From the NCBI RefSeq assembly GCF_032108445.1, contig NZ_CP134876.1, positions 1,550,001 to 1,614,000 on the forward strand: a stretch of DNA of 64,000 nt, written 5' to 3'. A model generated the notes under the pieces. The model searched no databases. It had not been told where the DNA came from and worked only from the letters and a program-made list of their open reading frames with translations. This document shows, one piece after another, positions 47,984 through 57,272 of this stretch. This stretch comes from Micromonospora halotolerans (GTDB lineage: Bacteria > Actinomycetota > Actinomycetes > Mycobacteriales > Micromonosporaceae). The position numbers were made by a program, and so were the translations under genes. The stretch's first letter is position 1; each line of letters starts with the position of its first letter.

Positions 47984-48142
47984 CCGCCCATTCTGGCAGC
48001 CGTCCGGATGACGTGATCCTGGCCTCCTCCGCCCCGCTCCGGCGGCGAACCTGAGATCGTGTGAGGATCAGCGACAAAACCGGCGGCGGCGACGGCCGCA
48101 TCCCGCCGGTCCACCCCGCAACGTCGCGAGGAGGAAGCCGTC

Positions 48143-49174
48143 ATGACAACCACCAGGACGCGGACGCCCCAGGATCTCGACCGTAACCTTGCCCTCGACC
48201 TGGTCCGGGTGACCGAGGCCGCGGCCATGGCCGCCGGCCGCTGGGTCGGCCGGGGCGACAAGGAGGGCGGCGACGGCGCGGCCGTCGACGCCATGCGCAA
48301 GCTGATCAACTCGATCCCGATGCGCGGTGTCGTGGTGATCGGCGAGGGCGAGAAGGACAACGCCCCGATGCTCTTCAACGGCGAGGAGGTCGGCGACGGG
48401 ACCGGTCCCGAGGTGGACGTGGCGGTCGACCCGATCGACGGCACCACGCTGATGAGCAAGGGCATGCCGAACGCGCTGGCCGTGCTCGCGGTGGCCGAGC
48501 GGGGCGCGATGTTCGACCCGAGCGCCGTCTTCTACATGGAGAAGCTCGCCGTCGGCCCGATGTACGCCGACGTGGTCGACATCAACGCCGGGGTGGCCGA
48601 GAACATCCGCCGGATCGCCAAGGTCAAGGGCACCGACCCCGCCGAGGTGACGGTCTGCGTGCTGGACCGGTCGCGCCACGACGACCTGGTGAAGCAGATC
48701 CGGCGGACCGGGGCGGGCATCCGGTTCATCTCCGACGGCGACATCGCCGGCGCCATCGCGGCGGCCCGGGGCGAGTCCGACGTCGACGTGCTGATGGGCA
48801 TCGGCGGCACCCCGGAGGGCATCACGGCGGCCTGCGCGCTGAAGTGCATGGGCGGCATGATGCAGGCCAAGCTGTGGCCCAAGGACGCGCAGGAGCGGGA
48901 GAAGGCGCTGGCCGCCGGGCACGACCTGGACCGGGTGCTCTTCACCGACGATCTGGTCACCGGCGACAACTGCTTCTTCGTGGCCACCGGCGTCACCTCC
49001 GGCGACCTGCTGCGCGGCGTGCGCTACCGGGCGGGCGGGGCGTACACCCAGTCGATCGTGATGCGCTCGAAGAGCGGCACGATCCGGGTGATCGACTCCT
49101 ACCACCGCCTGGAGAAGCTGGCCCTCTACTCGGCGGTCGACTTCGACGGGCGCCCCCTGGCCGAGCAGGAGTGA
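48143..49174 (+). CDS. glpX: Fructose-1,6-bisphosphatase class II
   Basis: 343 residues with GAGGAGG before the ATG. The lithium-sensitive phosphatase motif [13 protein letters not shown] and the upstream GEGEKDNAP give the metal and phosphate site; [13 protein letters not shown] and [20 protein letters not shown] complete it. It dephosphorylates fructose 1,6-bisphosphate in gluconeogenesis. The stop codon overlaps the next start (GTGA). It acts in the same direction as the PEP carboxykinase at the right edge of the window. Confidence 0.97.
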   Translation: MTTTRTRTPQDLDRNLALDLVRVTEAAAMAAGRWVGRGDKEGGDGAAVDAMRKLINSIPMRGVVVIGEGEKDNAPMLFNGEEVGDGTGPEVDVAVDPIDGTTLMSKGMPNALAVLAVAERGAMFDPSAVFYMEKLAVGPMYADVVDINAGVAENIRRIAKVKGTDPAEVTVCVLDRSRHDDLVKQIRRTGAGIRFISDGDIAGAIAAARGESDVDVLMGIGGTPEGITAACALKCMGGMMQAKLWPKDAQEREKALAAGHDLDRVLFTDDLVTGDNCFFVATGVTSGDLLRGVRYRAGGAYTQSIVMRSKSGTIRVIDSYHRLEKLALYSAVDFDGRPLAEQE

Positions 49175-50172
49175 CCGAGACCGGGACGGCGGCGCCCCCG
49201 ACGCTGCCGGCCTCGCGGCGGATCGCCGGCACCGGGCTGGCCACCGCCTCGGGGCTCGCGGTGGCCGTCCAGTCCCGGATCAACGGCGAACTCGGGGTAC
49301 GGCTGGCCGACGGGATCGCCGCTGCGGTGGTCTCGTTCGGCCTCGGCCTGCTGGTGCTGCTGGTGCTGGTCCCCGCCACCGCCGGTGGCCGGCGGGGGCT
49401 GGCCGCACTGCGGGCCGCGCTCCGGGACGGCTCGCTGCGGCCGTGGCAGTGCCTCGGCGGGGTCTTCGGCGCCTTCCTGGTCGCCTCCCAGGGGCTGACC
49501 ATCGGCACCCTCGGCGTGGCGGTGTTCACCGTCGCCGTGGTGGCCGGCCAGTCCGGCAGCAGCCTGCTCGTCGACCGGGCCGGGATCGGCCCCACCGGTC
49601 GGCAGGCGGTCACCCCGAACCGGCTGGTCGGCGCGGCGCTCACCGTGCTGGCCGTGCTGCTGGCGGTGGGCGACCGGCTCGGCGATCCGGGCGCCCTGGT
49701 GCTGGCCCTGCTGCCGCTGGCCGCCGGGGTGGGCATCGCCTGGCAGCAGGCGGTGAACGGCCGGGTCCGTGGCGCCACCGGCAGCGCGATGACCGCCACG
49801 CTTGTCAACTTCACCGTCGGCACGGTGGCGCTGCTCGCCACCTTCGCGGTGGAGGTGGCGGTCCGGGGGCGTCCGACCGGCGGTTTCCCGAGCGAGCCGT
49901 GGCTCTACCTGGGCGGCCCCATCGGCATCGTGTTCATCGCGCTGGCCGCCGCCATCGTCCGGTTCACCGGTGTGCTGCTGCTCGGCCTGGCCACCATCGC
50001 CGGGCAGATCGTCGGCGCCGTCCTGCTGGATCTGCTGCTGCCCACCGCCGCCTCGCACCCCACGCCGACCACCCTGCTGGGGGCGGCGCTGACCCTGGTC
50101 GCGGTGCTGGTCGCCGCGGTCGGGCCGCCCCCGCGGCTGGTCAGGCGCGCAGCGCCGCCACCGTCTCCTTGA
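49171..50172 (+). CDS. DMT-type transporter with two DUF606/YdcZ repeats
   Basis: 333 residues with ten predicted membrane helices arranged as two five-helix repeats, each beginning near [10 protein letters not shown] and [12 protein letters not shown], the hallmark of the YdcZ (DUF606) group of small multidrug/metabolite transporters. Its GTG overlaps the glpX stop codon by four bases, so it is translated with it. The last 32 bases overlap the convergent epimerase gene (50141-50172). Substrate unknown; co-translation with glpX hints at a sugar or organic acid but is weak. Confidence 0.88.
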   Translation: MTETGTAAPPTLPASRRIAGTGLATASGLAVAVQSRINGELGVRLADGIAAAVVSFGLGLLVLLVLVPATAGGRRGLAALRAALRDGSLRPWQCLGGVFGAFLVASQGLTIGTLGVAVFTVAVVAGQSGSSLLVDRAGIGPTGRQAVTPNRLVGAALTVLAVLLAVGDRLGDPGALVLALLPLAAGVGIAWQQAVNGRVRGATGSAMTATLVNFTVGTVALLATFAVEVAVRGRPTGGFPSEPWLYLGGPIGIVFIALAAAIVRFTGVLLLGLATIAGQIVGAVLLDLLLPTAASHPTPTTLLGAALTLVAVLVAAVGPPPRLVRRAAPPPSP

Positions 50173-51058
50173 CCGCCCGGTCCAGCGGAGTCGCCTCGAC
50201 GCCGAGGGTGGCGGTGGCGGGGGCGGAGTCCATCAGGAAGGGCCGGTCGAACTGGTAGGCGGTCTCGCGCAGCTCCCGCGCCATCGGGTTGGCCAGCCCG
50301 CCGAGCCAGAGCACCGGGTACGGCATCCGGGTCAGTCGCGGCGCGGGTGCCCCGACCAGGGCCGCCGCGCGGGTGGCCAGGTCCCGCATCGAGACGGCGG
50401 GCGCGCTGGGCACGTGCCAGGCCCGCCCCCAGGCCCGCTCGTCGGTCGCGGCGGCGACCAGGGTGCGGGCGACGTCGGGGATGTACGTCCAGGTGTGCGG
50501 GGCGTCCCAGTCGACCGGCAGGAACACCCGCTGCCCGGCGAGCGCCCGGGGCAGCACCATCATGGCCAGCGAGGTGCCGCCGGCGCCGAGGTAGTCGGAG
50601 CCGCGTACCTCGGTGATCCGGGCCCGGCCGGCCCGGTGCGCGGCCAGCGCGTCGGCCCACATCCGGTTGCGCACCCGCCCCTTGGTGCCGGTCGAGGCGA
50701 GCGGGGTCGCCTCGGTCATCGGGCCGTCGACCGGGCCGTAGCCGTAGAGGTTGCCGACGGTGGCGAGGACCGCGCCGTTCCGCCCGGCGGCGGTGAGCAG
50801 CGCGGCGGCCAGCGGCGGCCAGTCGAGCGGCCACCGGTGGTACGCCGGGTTGGCGCAGTTGTACAGCGCCGCCGCGCCGTCGGTCAGTGTGGTCAGCCGC
50901 TCCGCGTCGGCGGCGTCGGCGGCGATCCGCTCGATCGCGGGGTGCGTGGGCCCGGTGCCGCGGCGGGTCACCACCCGCACCCGGTCGCCGCGCTCGGCGA
51001 GGAGGCGGGCCGTGGCGGTGCCGACGGGTCCGGCGCCGACGATCACGTGCAGGGCCAT
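50141..51058 (-). CDS. NAD-dependent epimerase/dehydratase family protein
   Basis: 305 residues of extended short-chain dehydrogenase type. The dinucleotide motif is VGAGPVGTA (residues 6-14), NLYGYGP replaces the YxxxK active site with a Tyr but the usual lysine is not obvious, and SDYLGAGG and HTWTYIPDVARTL match the C-terminal family pattern. It may be a reductase or epimerase. It is transcribed divergently from a TetR regulator across a region with tandem dyads and is a good candidate for regulation by it. Its 3' end overlaps the convergent transporter gene. Confidence 0.85.
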   Translation of the reverse strand: MALHVIVGAGPVGTATARLLAERGDRVRVVTRRGTGPTHPAIERIAADAADAERLTTLTDGAAALYNCANPAYHRWPLDWPPLAAALLTAAGRNGAVLATVGNLYGYGPVDGPMTEATPLASTGTKGRVRNRMWADALAAHRAGRARITEVRGSDYLGAGGTSLAMMVLPRALAGQRVFLPVDWDAPHTWTYIPDVARTLVAAATDERAWGRAWHVPSAPAVSMRDLATRAAALVGAPAPRLTRMPYPVLWLGGLANPMARELRETAYQFDRPFLMDSAPATATLGVEATPLDRAVKETVAALRA

Positions 51059-51090
51059 GAGGGCCACCCTTCGAAGCAGTAATCCGATCC

Positions 51091-51105
51091 GAGAGCACCG
51101 CTCTC
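51091..51105. promoter_or_regulatory. Operator dyad, epimerase side
   Basis: GAGAGC-ACC-GCTCTC (51091-51105), perfect 6-bp arms, 33 bases before the epimerase start. Confidence 0.6.
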
Positions 51106-51141
51106 GCAGCAGAGCATGCCCGACATCGCCCCCGTCCGTCA

Positions 51142-51154
51142 AGAGCGGTGCTCT
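51142..51154. promoter_or_regulatory. Operator dyad, TetR side
   Basis: AGAGC-GGT-GCTCT (51142-51154), the same core as the dyad at 51091, ending 5 bases before the TetR -35 box. A further half-site GCGCTCTC follows at 51168-51175 inside the spacer. Confidence 0.6.
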
Positions 51155-51159
51155 CGGTT

Positions 51160-51194
51160 TTGATTGGCGCTCTCATCCGTGGCAGGGTGGAGGC
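51160..51194 (+). promoter_or_regulatory. Promoter of the TetR gene, leaderless type
   Basis: -35 TTGATT (51160-51165), 17-base spacer, -10 CAGGGT (51183-51188), 6 bases, ATG at 51195. The half-site at 51168-51175 lies inside the spacer. Confidence 0.6.
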
Positions 51195-51887
51195 ATGGTC
51201 GCTCACTCGCTCCGCGCCCGGGTCCGCGCCGGCATGATCGACGAGATCAAGGCGGTCGCCCGCCGCCACCTGGCCACCGACGGCGCGAACCTGTCGCTCC
51301 GCGCGGTCGCCCGCGACATGGGCATGGTCTCCTCGGCGATCTACCGCTACTTCCCCAGCCGCGACGACCTGCTAACCGCGCTGATCCTGGAGGCGTACGA
51401 GGCGCTCGGCGACGCGGTGGAGGCGGCCGACGCCGGTGCCGACCAGGCCGACCTGCGCGGGCGCTGGCACGCCGCGTGCCGGGCCGCCCGGGCCTGGGCG
51501 CTGGCCCACCCCGCCGAGTACGCCCTGCTCTACGGCAGCCCCGTCCCCGGCTACGCGGCCCCGGACGACACGGTGGCGCCGGCCCAGCGTCCGCCGGAGA
51601 CCCTGGTCGGCATCCTCCGCGACGGGGTGGCCACCGGCCGGCTCCACCCGTCCGGCGAGGAGCTGCCCGAGCCGCTGCGGTCCGACGTGGCCGAGCTGGC
51701 GGCACTGCTCCCCGTGGACCTGCCGCCCGCACTGCTGGCCCGGGGCATGGCCGGCTGGACCCAGCTCTTCGGGTTGATCAGCTTCGAGCTGTTCGGCCGG
51801 ATCAACCGGGCGCTGCCGCACCGCGACGAGTACTTCGACCACCAGATCGGGCTGATGGCCGACCTGGTCGGGCTGCCCGCCTCCTGA
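51195..51887 (+). CDS. TetR family transcriptional regulator
   Basis: 230 residues. The N-terminal helix-turn-helix (about 25-60) reads LRAVARDMGMVSSAIYRYFPSRDDLLTAL, the TetR recognition pattern. The C-terminal ligand domain contains WHAACRAARAWALAHPAEYALLYGSPVPGY and a C-terminal helix set typical of the WHG/TetR_C_13 group. Divergent from the epimerase gene, with two matching operator dyads in the 136-base gap. Autoregulation and repression of the epimerase are likely. The ligand is unknown. Confidence 0.94.
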   Translation: MVAHSLRARVRAGMIDEIKAVARRHLATDGANLSLRAVARDMGMVSSAIYRYFPSRDDLLTALILEAYEALGDAVEAADAGADQADLRGRWHAACRAARAWALAHPAEYALLYGSPVPGYAAPDDTVAPAQRPPETLVGILRDGVATGRLHPSGEELPEPLRSDVAELAALLPVDLPPALLARGMAGWTQLFGLISFELFGRINRALPHRDEYFDHQIGLMADLVGLPAS

Positions 51888-51906
51888 GCCCGGCGGCGGC
51901 CCCCGG

Positions 51907-52875
51907 TCAGGTGCCGTCGGAGGAGTGGCCGGGGAAGAGGTGCGCGCTCGGGTCGATGACGACCGCAGCGTTGTTGACGGCGGTGGCCGCCTCGCCGAAG
52001 CCGGTGGCGATCAGGCGCACCTTGCCCGGGTAGTCGGTGATGTCGCCGGCCGCGAACACCCGGGGCAGGTTGGTGGCCATGGCGCTGTCGACCACGATGT
52101 GCCGCCGGTCGAGGGTCAGGCCCCACTCGGCGAGCGGGCCCAGGTCGGCGGTGAAGCCGAGCGCGGCCACCACGGTGTCCACCGGCAGGGTCTCCACGGC
52201 GCCGCCGCGCACGGTCAGCTCGGCGCCGATGACCCGGTCCTCCCCGTGCAGCCGGCTCACCTCGGCGTTGACCACCACCCGCACCGGCAGGGCGCGCACC
52301 CGGTCGACGGTCGAGGCGTGCGCGCGGAACCGGTCCCGCCGGTGGACCAGGGTCACCGAGCGGGCGATCGGGGCCAGCGTCACCGCCCAGTCGAACGCCG
52401 AGTCGCCGCCGCCCACGATGAGCACGTCCCGCCCGGTCAGCTCGGTCGGCTGCGGGACGAAGTAGACGATCCCGGCGCCCACGAAACTGTCCGCCACCGG
52501 GAGCGGCCGGGGCGTGAAGCTGCCCAGCCCGCCGGTGACCAGCACCGCGCCGCAGTGCAGCTGGTCGCCGCCGGCCAGCCCGAGCACCGGCCGCCCGTCC
52601 AGGTACGACAGTTTCTCCGCGCGGACCCCCAGCAGGTATTCCGGGCGGAAGGGCGCGGCCTGCGCGACCAGGTTGGCGACCAGCTCCCGCCCCTTGATGG
52701 CGGGGAACCCGGCGACGTCGAGGATGAGCTTCTCCGGGTACATGGCGGTGACCTGGCCGCCCGGCTCGGGCAGCGCGTCGATCACGGCCACGGAGAGCCC
52801 GCGGAACCCGGCGTAGTAGGCGGCGAACAGCCCGGCGGGGCCCGCCCCGATCACGGCGACATCGACCTCGCGCAT
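51907..52875 (-). CDS. Ferredoxin--NADP reductase-like (YumC-type) flavoprotein
   Basis: 322 residues with two Rossmann motifs: GAGPAG at 10-15 for FAD and VGGGDSAFDWAVTL near 155-170 for NADPH. The thioredoxin-reductase CxxC is missing and the region reads DSAFDW, which marks the thioredoxin-reductase-like ferredoxin-NADP reductases (YumC) rather than TrxB. FAD-contact RVFAAGDITDYPGKVRLIATGFGEAA is complete. It would shuttle electrons between NADPH and ferredoxin or flavodoxin; no ferredoxin gene is adjacent. Convergent with the TetR gene 19 bases away. Confidence 0.9.
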   Translation of the reverse strand: MREVDVAVIGAGPAGLFAAYYAGFRGLSVAVIDALPEPGGQVTAMYPEKLILDVAGFPAIKGRELVANLVAQAAPFRPEYLLGVRAEKLSYLDGRPVLGLAGGDQLHCGAVLVTGGLGSFTPRPLPVADSFVGAGIVYFVPQPTELTGRDVLIVGGGDSAFDWAVTLAPIARSVTLVHRRDRFRAHASTVDRVRALPVRVVVNAEVSRLHGEDRVIGAELTVRGGAVETLPVDTVVAALGFTADLGPLAEWGLTLDRRHIVVDSAMATNLPRVFAAGDITDYPGKVRLIATGFGEAATAVNNAAVVIDPSAHLFPGHSSDGT

Positions 52876-52978
52876 GGCGTACCGTCACTTTCGCCAAGGG
52901 ATCAACGCGTGCTGATCCCGACGGTAGGCGGGGCGGTGGCCGCGGGCAAGCACGTCCCGCCGGCGGGTGGACGTGCCG

Positions 52979-53638
52979 TCAGGGCAGCGTGACCGGGGGT
53001 GACCCGAGGGAGTCCCGCGTCCCGCCCTCGACCCGGCGGCGGAACAGCACCGCCGCGACGACCCCGCCGAGCAGCCCGAACAGGTGCCCCTGCCAGGAGA
53101 TGCGCTCGTCGGTGGGCAGGATGCCGAGCAGTTGCCAGCCGTAGAGCAGGCCCACGAGGAGCACCACGGCGAAGTTCCACCAGCTGCGCTCGACGATGCC
53201 GCGGGTGAGCAGGATGCCGAGGTAGCCGAAGATCACGCCGCTCGCGCCGACCACCACCGAGTTGGGTGAGCCGGTGAACCACACACCCAGGCCGCTGACC
53301 AGGATGATCACCAGCGTGGACCAGAGGAACCGGCGGGTGCCGGCGGCCAGCACGAAGGTGCCGAGCAGGATCAGCGGGATGCTGTTGCTGTAGAGGTGGT
53401 TCCAGCCGGCGTGCAGGAACGGCGAGAAGAACACGCCGTCGAGCCCTTGGATGCGGTGCGGGATGATGCCGGCGGTGACGTCGAGGTCGGCGCGCAGGCC
53501 GACGTCGACGGCCTCGATGAGGAACAGCACCGGCACGACCGCGCACATGGCGACGAAGGCCCGGCCGAGCGAGGCGTAGAACGCCTCGGTGCCGAACCGG
53601 TGAGGGTCGCCGCCCGTGCGGCCGTCCTGCCAGGTCAC
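52979..53638 (-). CDS. Rhomboid family intramembrane serine protease
   Basis: 219 residues with six to seven membrane helices. The catalytic dyad is Ser133 in GASG and His185 in WQGHLFG; the first loop has the typical HAGWNHLYSNS. It cleaves transmembrane helices of unknown client proteins. The N-terminal 20 residues are soluble. No start other than the ATG at 53638 is nearby. A perfect 17-bp hairpin from the upstream transglycosylase gene lies 53 bases away. Confidence 0.95.
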   Translation of the reverse strand: MTWQDGRTGGDPHRFGTEAFYASLGRAFVAMCAVVPVLFLIEAVDVGLRADLDVTAGIIPHRIQGLDGVFFSPFLHAGWNHLYSNSIPLILLGTFVLAAGTRRFLWSTLVIILVSGLGVWFTGSPNSVVVGASGVIFGYLGILLTRGIVERSWWNFAVVLLVGLLYGWQLLGILPTDERISWQGHLFGLLGGVVAAVLFRRRVEGGTRDSLGSPPVTLP

Positions 53639-53690
53639 CCGTCAAGTGCTATCAGTAATCGAGGCGCACCGCCACTCGGGGGCGACACGA

Positions 53691-53730
53691 CGACGGCGGG
53701 GCGTGCGAATCTCCGCACGCCCCGCCGTCG
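53691..53730 (-). terminator. Perfect 17-bp terminator hairpin
   Basis: CGACGGCGGGGCGTGCG (53691-53707) pairs without mismatch with CGCACGCCCCGCCGTCG (53714-53730), loop AATCTC. Nine bases after the transglycosylase stop codon. Confidence 0.9.
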
Positions 53731-53738
53731 ATGTCCGA

Positions 53739-54419
53739 TCAGTACCAGCCGGAGTTCTGCGAGTGCCGCCAGGCGCCGCACGGGTCGTCGTACCGGCCCT
53801 CGATGTAGCCCAGGCCCCACTTGATCTGGGTGGCCGGGTTGGTCTTCCAGTCGTCCGCCACCGAGCCCATCTTGCTGCCCGGCAGGGCCTGCGGGATGCC
53901 GTACGCGCCGGACCCCTCGTTGTAGGCCTTGTGGTTCCAGCCGCTCTCCTTGGTCCAGAGCTTGTCCAGACAGGGGAACTGGTCGATGCCGAAGCCCTCG
54001 TCGAGCATGATCGCGCAACCGATCTTGCGGTTGCCGCTGAACTCCTCGCAGGACGCCGGGATCGGCCCGTCGTAGGGCTTGGCCGCCGCCTTCTCCGCGG
54101 CCTCCCGCTCCTTCTTGCGGGACGCGGCCGCCGCCTCGGCCTCCTTGGCCCGCTCGGCGGCCTCCTTGGCCGCCGCCGCGGCCCGCAGCTTCGCCTGGTA
54201 CTCGGCGGCCCGCTGCTTGGCCGACGCCACGCGGTGGTCGGCCTGGCGCTCGCGCTGGTACGCGTACTCCGTCCGGTCGACCTCCAGGCCGACCTGCGCG
54301 GTCAGGCCCTGTTGCTGGGTCTGTCGGTCTTCGCCCAGATAGAAGCCGCCGGCAACGCCCACGGAGAGCAGTGCGACGGCGGCCGTACGGGCGCCGAACC
54401 GGCTCCACAGCCGACTCAC
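53739..54419 (-). CDS. Secreted transglycosylase-like protein with coiled coil
   Basis: 226 residues from a GTG at 54419 with GAAGGGAC upstream. One N-terminal membrane helix or signal (about 10-29), a long Ala/Lys/Glu coiled coil (about 48-112), then a small domain of about 110 residues with TKESGWNHKAYNEGSGAYGIPQALPGSKM. This is the lytic-transglycosylase-like fold of resuscitation-factor relatives, with the catalytic-type Glu158 in KESGW. Four cysteines (124, 135, 150, 214) may form two disulfides. It probably acts on peptidoglycan outside the cell. Confidence 0.88.
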   Translation of the reverse strand: MSRLWSRFGARTAAVALLSVGVAGGFYLGEDRQTQQQGLTAQVGLEVDRTEYAYQRERQADHRVASAKQRAAEYQAKLRAAAAAKEAAERAKEAEAAAASRKKEREAAEKAAAKPYDGPIPASCEEFSGNRKIGCAIMLDEGFGIDQFPCLDKLWTKESGWNHKAYNEGSGAYGIPQALPGSKMGSVADDWKTNPATQIKWGLGYIEGRYDDPCGAWRHSQNSGWY

Positions 54420-54697
54420 GAAGTGTCCCTTCGTCGGGGGCAAGGACACGGCGCGACGCGTGGCCCGGGAGCGGCCGTGGCGGCGCCGTGAGCGCCCCCG
54501 ACCCTCGCGGTCGCAGCCCACGCACCGGTGTTCGTGGCTCTTCCGCCGGCTCGCGGCGAACGATGCTCAACGATCTTGGTGGTGCTGAGGCGCTCGTTGG
54601 ACACCATTGCGCACAGTGAGGCGGTTGGGAAACCAAGGACGCCGATTGTGATCTGCGCCACAAGGCGAATGCCGCCAAAGCCGGGCAAAAAGCTAAC
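54420..54697 (-). promoter_or_regulatory. Structured 5' leader region of the transglycosylase gene
   Basis: 278 bases between the PhoH stop and the transglycosylase start. Hairpins are visible at 54499-54513 (CGACC-CTCGC-GGTCG) and 54515-54539 (AGCCCACG with CGTGGCT around CACCGGTG). No known riboswitch consensus is met. Otherwise no gene is seen. Confidence 0.4.
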
Positions 54698-56110
54698 TCA
54701 GAGCGGGATGTCCTCCAGCAGATCGGTGACCATCGCGGCGATGGGCGAACGCTCCGAACGGCTGAGAGTGACGTGCGCGAAGAGCTGATGGCCCTTCAGC
54801 GCCTCGATCACGGCGGTCACCCCGTCGTGCCGGCCGACCCGGAGATTGTCCCGCTGGGCCACGTCGTGGGTCAGCACCACCCGTGACCCCTGGCCGATGC
54901 GGGACAGGACGGTGAGCAGGACGCCGCGCTCCAGCGACTGCGCCTCGTCCACGATGACGAAGGCGTCGTGGAGGCTCCGGCCGCGGATGTGGGTGAGCGG
55001 CAGGACCTCCAGCAGGCCCCGCGAGGTGACCTCCTCCAGCACGTTCTCGTGCACGACGGAGCCGAGCGTGTCGAAGACGGCCTGCGCCCAGGGCGACATC
55101 TTCTCCGACTCCGAGCCGGGCAGGTAGCCCAGCTCCTGGCCGCCGACCGCGTACAACGGGCGGAACACGACCACCTTCTTGTGCCGCCGGCGCTCCATCA
55201 CCGCCTCCAGGCCGGCGCAGAGGGCCAGCGCGGACTTGCCGGTGCCGGCCCGGCCGCCCAGCGAGACGATGCCGATCGACTCGTCCAGCAGCAGGTCGAG
55301 CGCCACCCGCTGTTCCGCCGAGCGCCCGTGCACGCCGAACGCCTCACGGTCGCCACGCACCAGCCGGACGGTCTTGTCCGGCAGCACCCGGCCGAGCGCC
55401 GAGCCCCGCGCCGAGTGCAGCACCAGGCCGGTGTGGCAGGGCAGGCCGGCGCCGGAGTCGAGGTCGAGCGTCTCGCCCGCGTACAGCCGGCCGATCTCCT
55501 CCTCGGCCAGCTCCAGCTCGGCCATGCCGGTCCAGGTCGGGTCGCTGGCCTGGCCGTGCCGGTACTCGTCGGCCCGCAGGCCGACCGAGGCCGCCTTCAC
55601 CCGCAGCGGCATGTCCTTGCTGACGAGCGTGACCTCGCGCCCCTCGGCGGCCAGGTTCAGCGCCACGGAGAGGATCCGGGCGTCGTTCGACTCGTTCCGG
55701 AACCCGGGCGGCAGCACCCCGTCGTCGGTGTGGTTCAGCTCCACCCGGAGGGTGCCGCCCTGGTCGTTGGCGGGCACCGGCCGGTCCAGCCGGCCGTGCC
55801 GCACCCGCAGCTCGTCCAGCATGCGCAGCGACTGCCGGGCGAACCAGCCCAGCTCGGGGTGGTGGCGTTTGCCCTCCAGCTCGGAGATCACCACCAGCGG
55901 CAGCACCACCTCGTGCTCGGCGAAGCGGTGGAACGCCGCCGGGTCGGAGAGGAGGACCGAGGTGTCGAGGACGAAGGCCGGGCCGGCTGGTCGGGGCTCC
56001 TCGGTGCCGGCGGCCGGTGCGGCCGCGCGGCGGCTGCGGGTGGTCCGGCGGGTCGGGGCGGTCGCGGCCGGGGTCTGGTCGGCACCGGCGGGGGTACGGC
56101 GAGTGGTCAC
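54698..56110 (-). CDS. PIN-PhoH fusion (PhoH2-type) ATPase
   Basis: 470 residues from a GTG at 56110. A PIN-like nuclease domain (46-180) has the acidic residues Asp49, Glu77, Asp143 and Asp166; the PhoH ATPase domain follows with Walker [10 protein letters not shown] at 285-292 and the Walker B stretch VIVDEAQSL further on. Fused PhoH2 proteins act as RNA helicase-nucleases in characterised mycobacterial members. No antitoxin gene such as phoAT is next to it here. The N-terminal 40 residues are basic and disordered. Confidence 0.92.
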   Translation of the reverse strand: MTTRRTPAGADQTPAATAPTRRTTRSRRAAAPAAGTEEPRPAGPAFVLDTSVLLSDPAAFHRFAEHEVVLPLVVISELEGKRHHPELGWFARQSLRMLDELRVRHGRLDRPVPANDQGGTLRVELNHTDDGVLPPGFRNESNDARILSVALNLAAEGREVTLVSKDMPLRVKAASVGLRADEYRHGQASDPTWTGMAELELAEEEIGRLYAGETLDLDSGAGLPCHTGLVLHSARGSALGRVLPDKTVRLVRGDREAFGVHGRSAEQRVALDLLLDESIGIVSLGGRAGTGKSALALCAGLEAVMERRRHKKVVVFRPLYAVGGQELGYLPGSESEKMSPWAQAVFDTLGSVVHENVLEEVTSRGLLEVLPLTHIRGRSLHDAFVIVDEAQSLERGVLLTVLSRIGQGSRVVLTHDVAQRDNLRVGRHDGVTAVIEALKGHQLFAHVTLSRSERSPIAAMVTDLLEDIPL

Positions 56111-56453
56111 AGGCCTGCTCCGCGGATGGGCACCCGGCCACCCGAGTTCCGCCTCTTCCGGTGCCCGGTGGGACACGGGGTCGGATGCGGGCCCCGTGCG
56201 CGAGGTCGCAGGTCCGGGCTGTCCGGCTGGCCCGGGAAAGCCCCGTGCCATGCCTAGACGCTAATGGCCGCGGGCCCGGTCGGCTAGTGGTGCGAGTCGA
56301 TCACCCGTACGGGGGATGACCGGCGCGGCGGAACCGGCCGGGATGCATGCCCCCTGCGCGCATCCCGGCCGGCGGGGCCGCCGTCACCGGTCTGACTGCG
56401 GCTCCGACGGTGCGCGTCCGCCGCGGACGGCACACCGTGCCCTGGGCGGGCTC
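56111..56453. other. Intergenic region, 343 bases
   Basis: Between the PhoH start at 56110 and the end of the membrane protein gene at 56454, both on the minus strand. The only clear content is the perfect 13-bp terminator at 56334-56372; the rest should hold the PhoH promoter, but I cannot fix its boxes. No open frame with actinobacterial coding character is seen on either strand. Confidence 0.6.
56334..56372 (-). terminator. Perfect 13-bp hairpin after the 144-aa membrane protein gene
   Basis: CCGGCCGGGATGC (56334-56346) pairs with GCATCCCGGCCGG (56360-56372), 13-base loop. It is 82 bases beyond the stop codon at 56454. Confidence 0.7.
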
Positions 56454-56888
56454 TCAGCCCTGCCGCCGGACCAGGGTCCCGGTCCGCGGCCCACCGCCGG
56501 CCGTGCCGAACGACGAGCCGGTGTACGTGGTGCCCTGCCGGGTGGCCAGGCCGCCGAGCTGGGCGGTGGCCGTGGCGGTGGTCCGCCGGGCCGGGCCGGT
56601 GGCGGTGCGGGCGGTGACCGCGGCGGGGACGGCGGTGCCGGCGAACGGCGCGGTACGCCCGGCCGGTGCGGTCACCACGGCCGGGGCCGGGCCGGCCAGT
56701 GCCGAGGCGATCGCGGCCTGGGCGTCCCGGCGGCGCCGGTTCCAGGCGCCCCGGTCGCCGTCGAAGTAGCCCTGGCGGTAGCCGAACCGGTAGCCGATCC
56801 GGTAGCTGAGCTGGCCGTGCAGCCGGCCGGCCGCGTAGCAGGTCGAGCCGAGCACGAGGACCAGCACGACGGCGAGAAACGGGCTCAT
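56454..56888 (-). CDS. Small membrane-anchored protein, 144 aa
   Basis: One N-terminal helix (about 3-22, PFLAVVLVLVLGSTCYAAG), a short YRIGYRFGYRQGYFDGDRG stretch with regularly spaced tyrosines and glycines, and an Ala/Thr/Pro-rich tail. No catalytic motif. It overlaps the preceding gene (ATGA) and is co-transcribed with it. Function unknown. Confidence 0.72.
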   Translation of the reverse strand: MSPFLAVVLVLVLGSTCYAAGRLHGQLSYRIGYRFGYRQGYFDGDRGAWNRRRRDAQAAIASALAGPAPAVVTAPAGRTAPFAGTAVPAAVTARTATGPARRTTATATAQLGGLATRQGTTYTGSSFGTAGGGPRTGTLVRRQG

Positions 56889-57226
56889 CGCTCGTCCGCC
56901 CCGGGCAGCGGGTCGACGACCAGCAGCCGCTCCAGGTCGGCGGTGCTGACCTCCTCGACCAGCTCGACGCTGATCCGGCAGCCGTCGACGATCACCTCGG
57001 CCACCGAGGCCCGGCGGATCTCACCGCCCGCGTCGTAGACCCGGACGCTCAGCTCGGGACAACCGAGGTGGGTCCGCCAGGCGTCCCACTCGTCGCGGTC
57101 GCCGACACTGAGGGAGAGATAGCGGCAGCCCCGGGCCAGGTAGAGGCGCCAGGGGGCGCTCAGGCCTGCGGTCACCCCCTCCGCGATCAGGCCGAAGGCC
57201 TGCGCACGGGTCGCGAGCTCGGTCAC
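56885..57226 (-). CDS. Conserved hypothetical protein, 113 aa
   Basis: A soluble alpha/beta protein with GAGGGGG before the GTG at 57226. Elements are RGCRYLSLSVGDRDEWDAW, LSVRVYDAGGEI and VDGCRISVELVEE, three beta strands rich in hydrophobic residues. I do not recognise the family. It shares its 264-base upstream region with an HTH regulator gene, divergently, and that region holds repeated dyads, so it may be that regulator's target. Confidence 0.75.
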   Translation of the reverse strand: MTELATRAQAFGLIAEGVTAGLSAPWRLYLARGCRYLSLSVGDRDEWDAWRTHLGCPELSVRVYDAGGEIRRASVAEVIVDGCRISVELVEEVSTADLERLLVVDPLPGADER

Positions 57227-57272
57227 GAGACCCCCTCGACACCCGCGGAGTGACGCATGTGAGCACTCGTCG

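Noticed and set aside
54420..54697. c-di-AMP (ydaO) riboswitch upstream of the transglycosylase gene
   Set aside because: The expected conserved blocks are not seen, only generic hairpins.
54698..56110. Toxin-antitoxin module based on the PIN domain in the PhoH protein
   Set aside because: No small antitoxin gene precedes it; the PIN-PhoH fusion is a known housekeeping arrangement.
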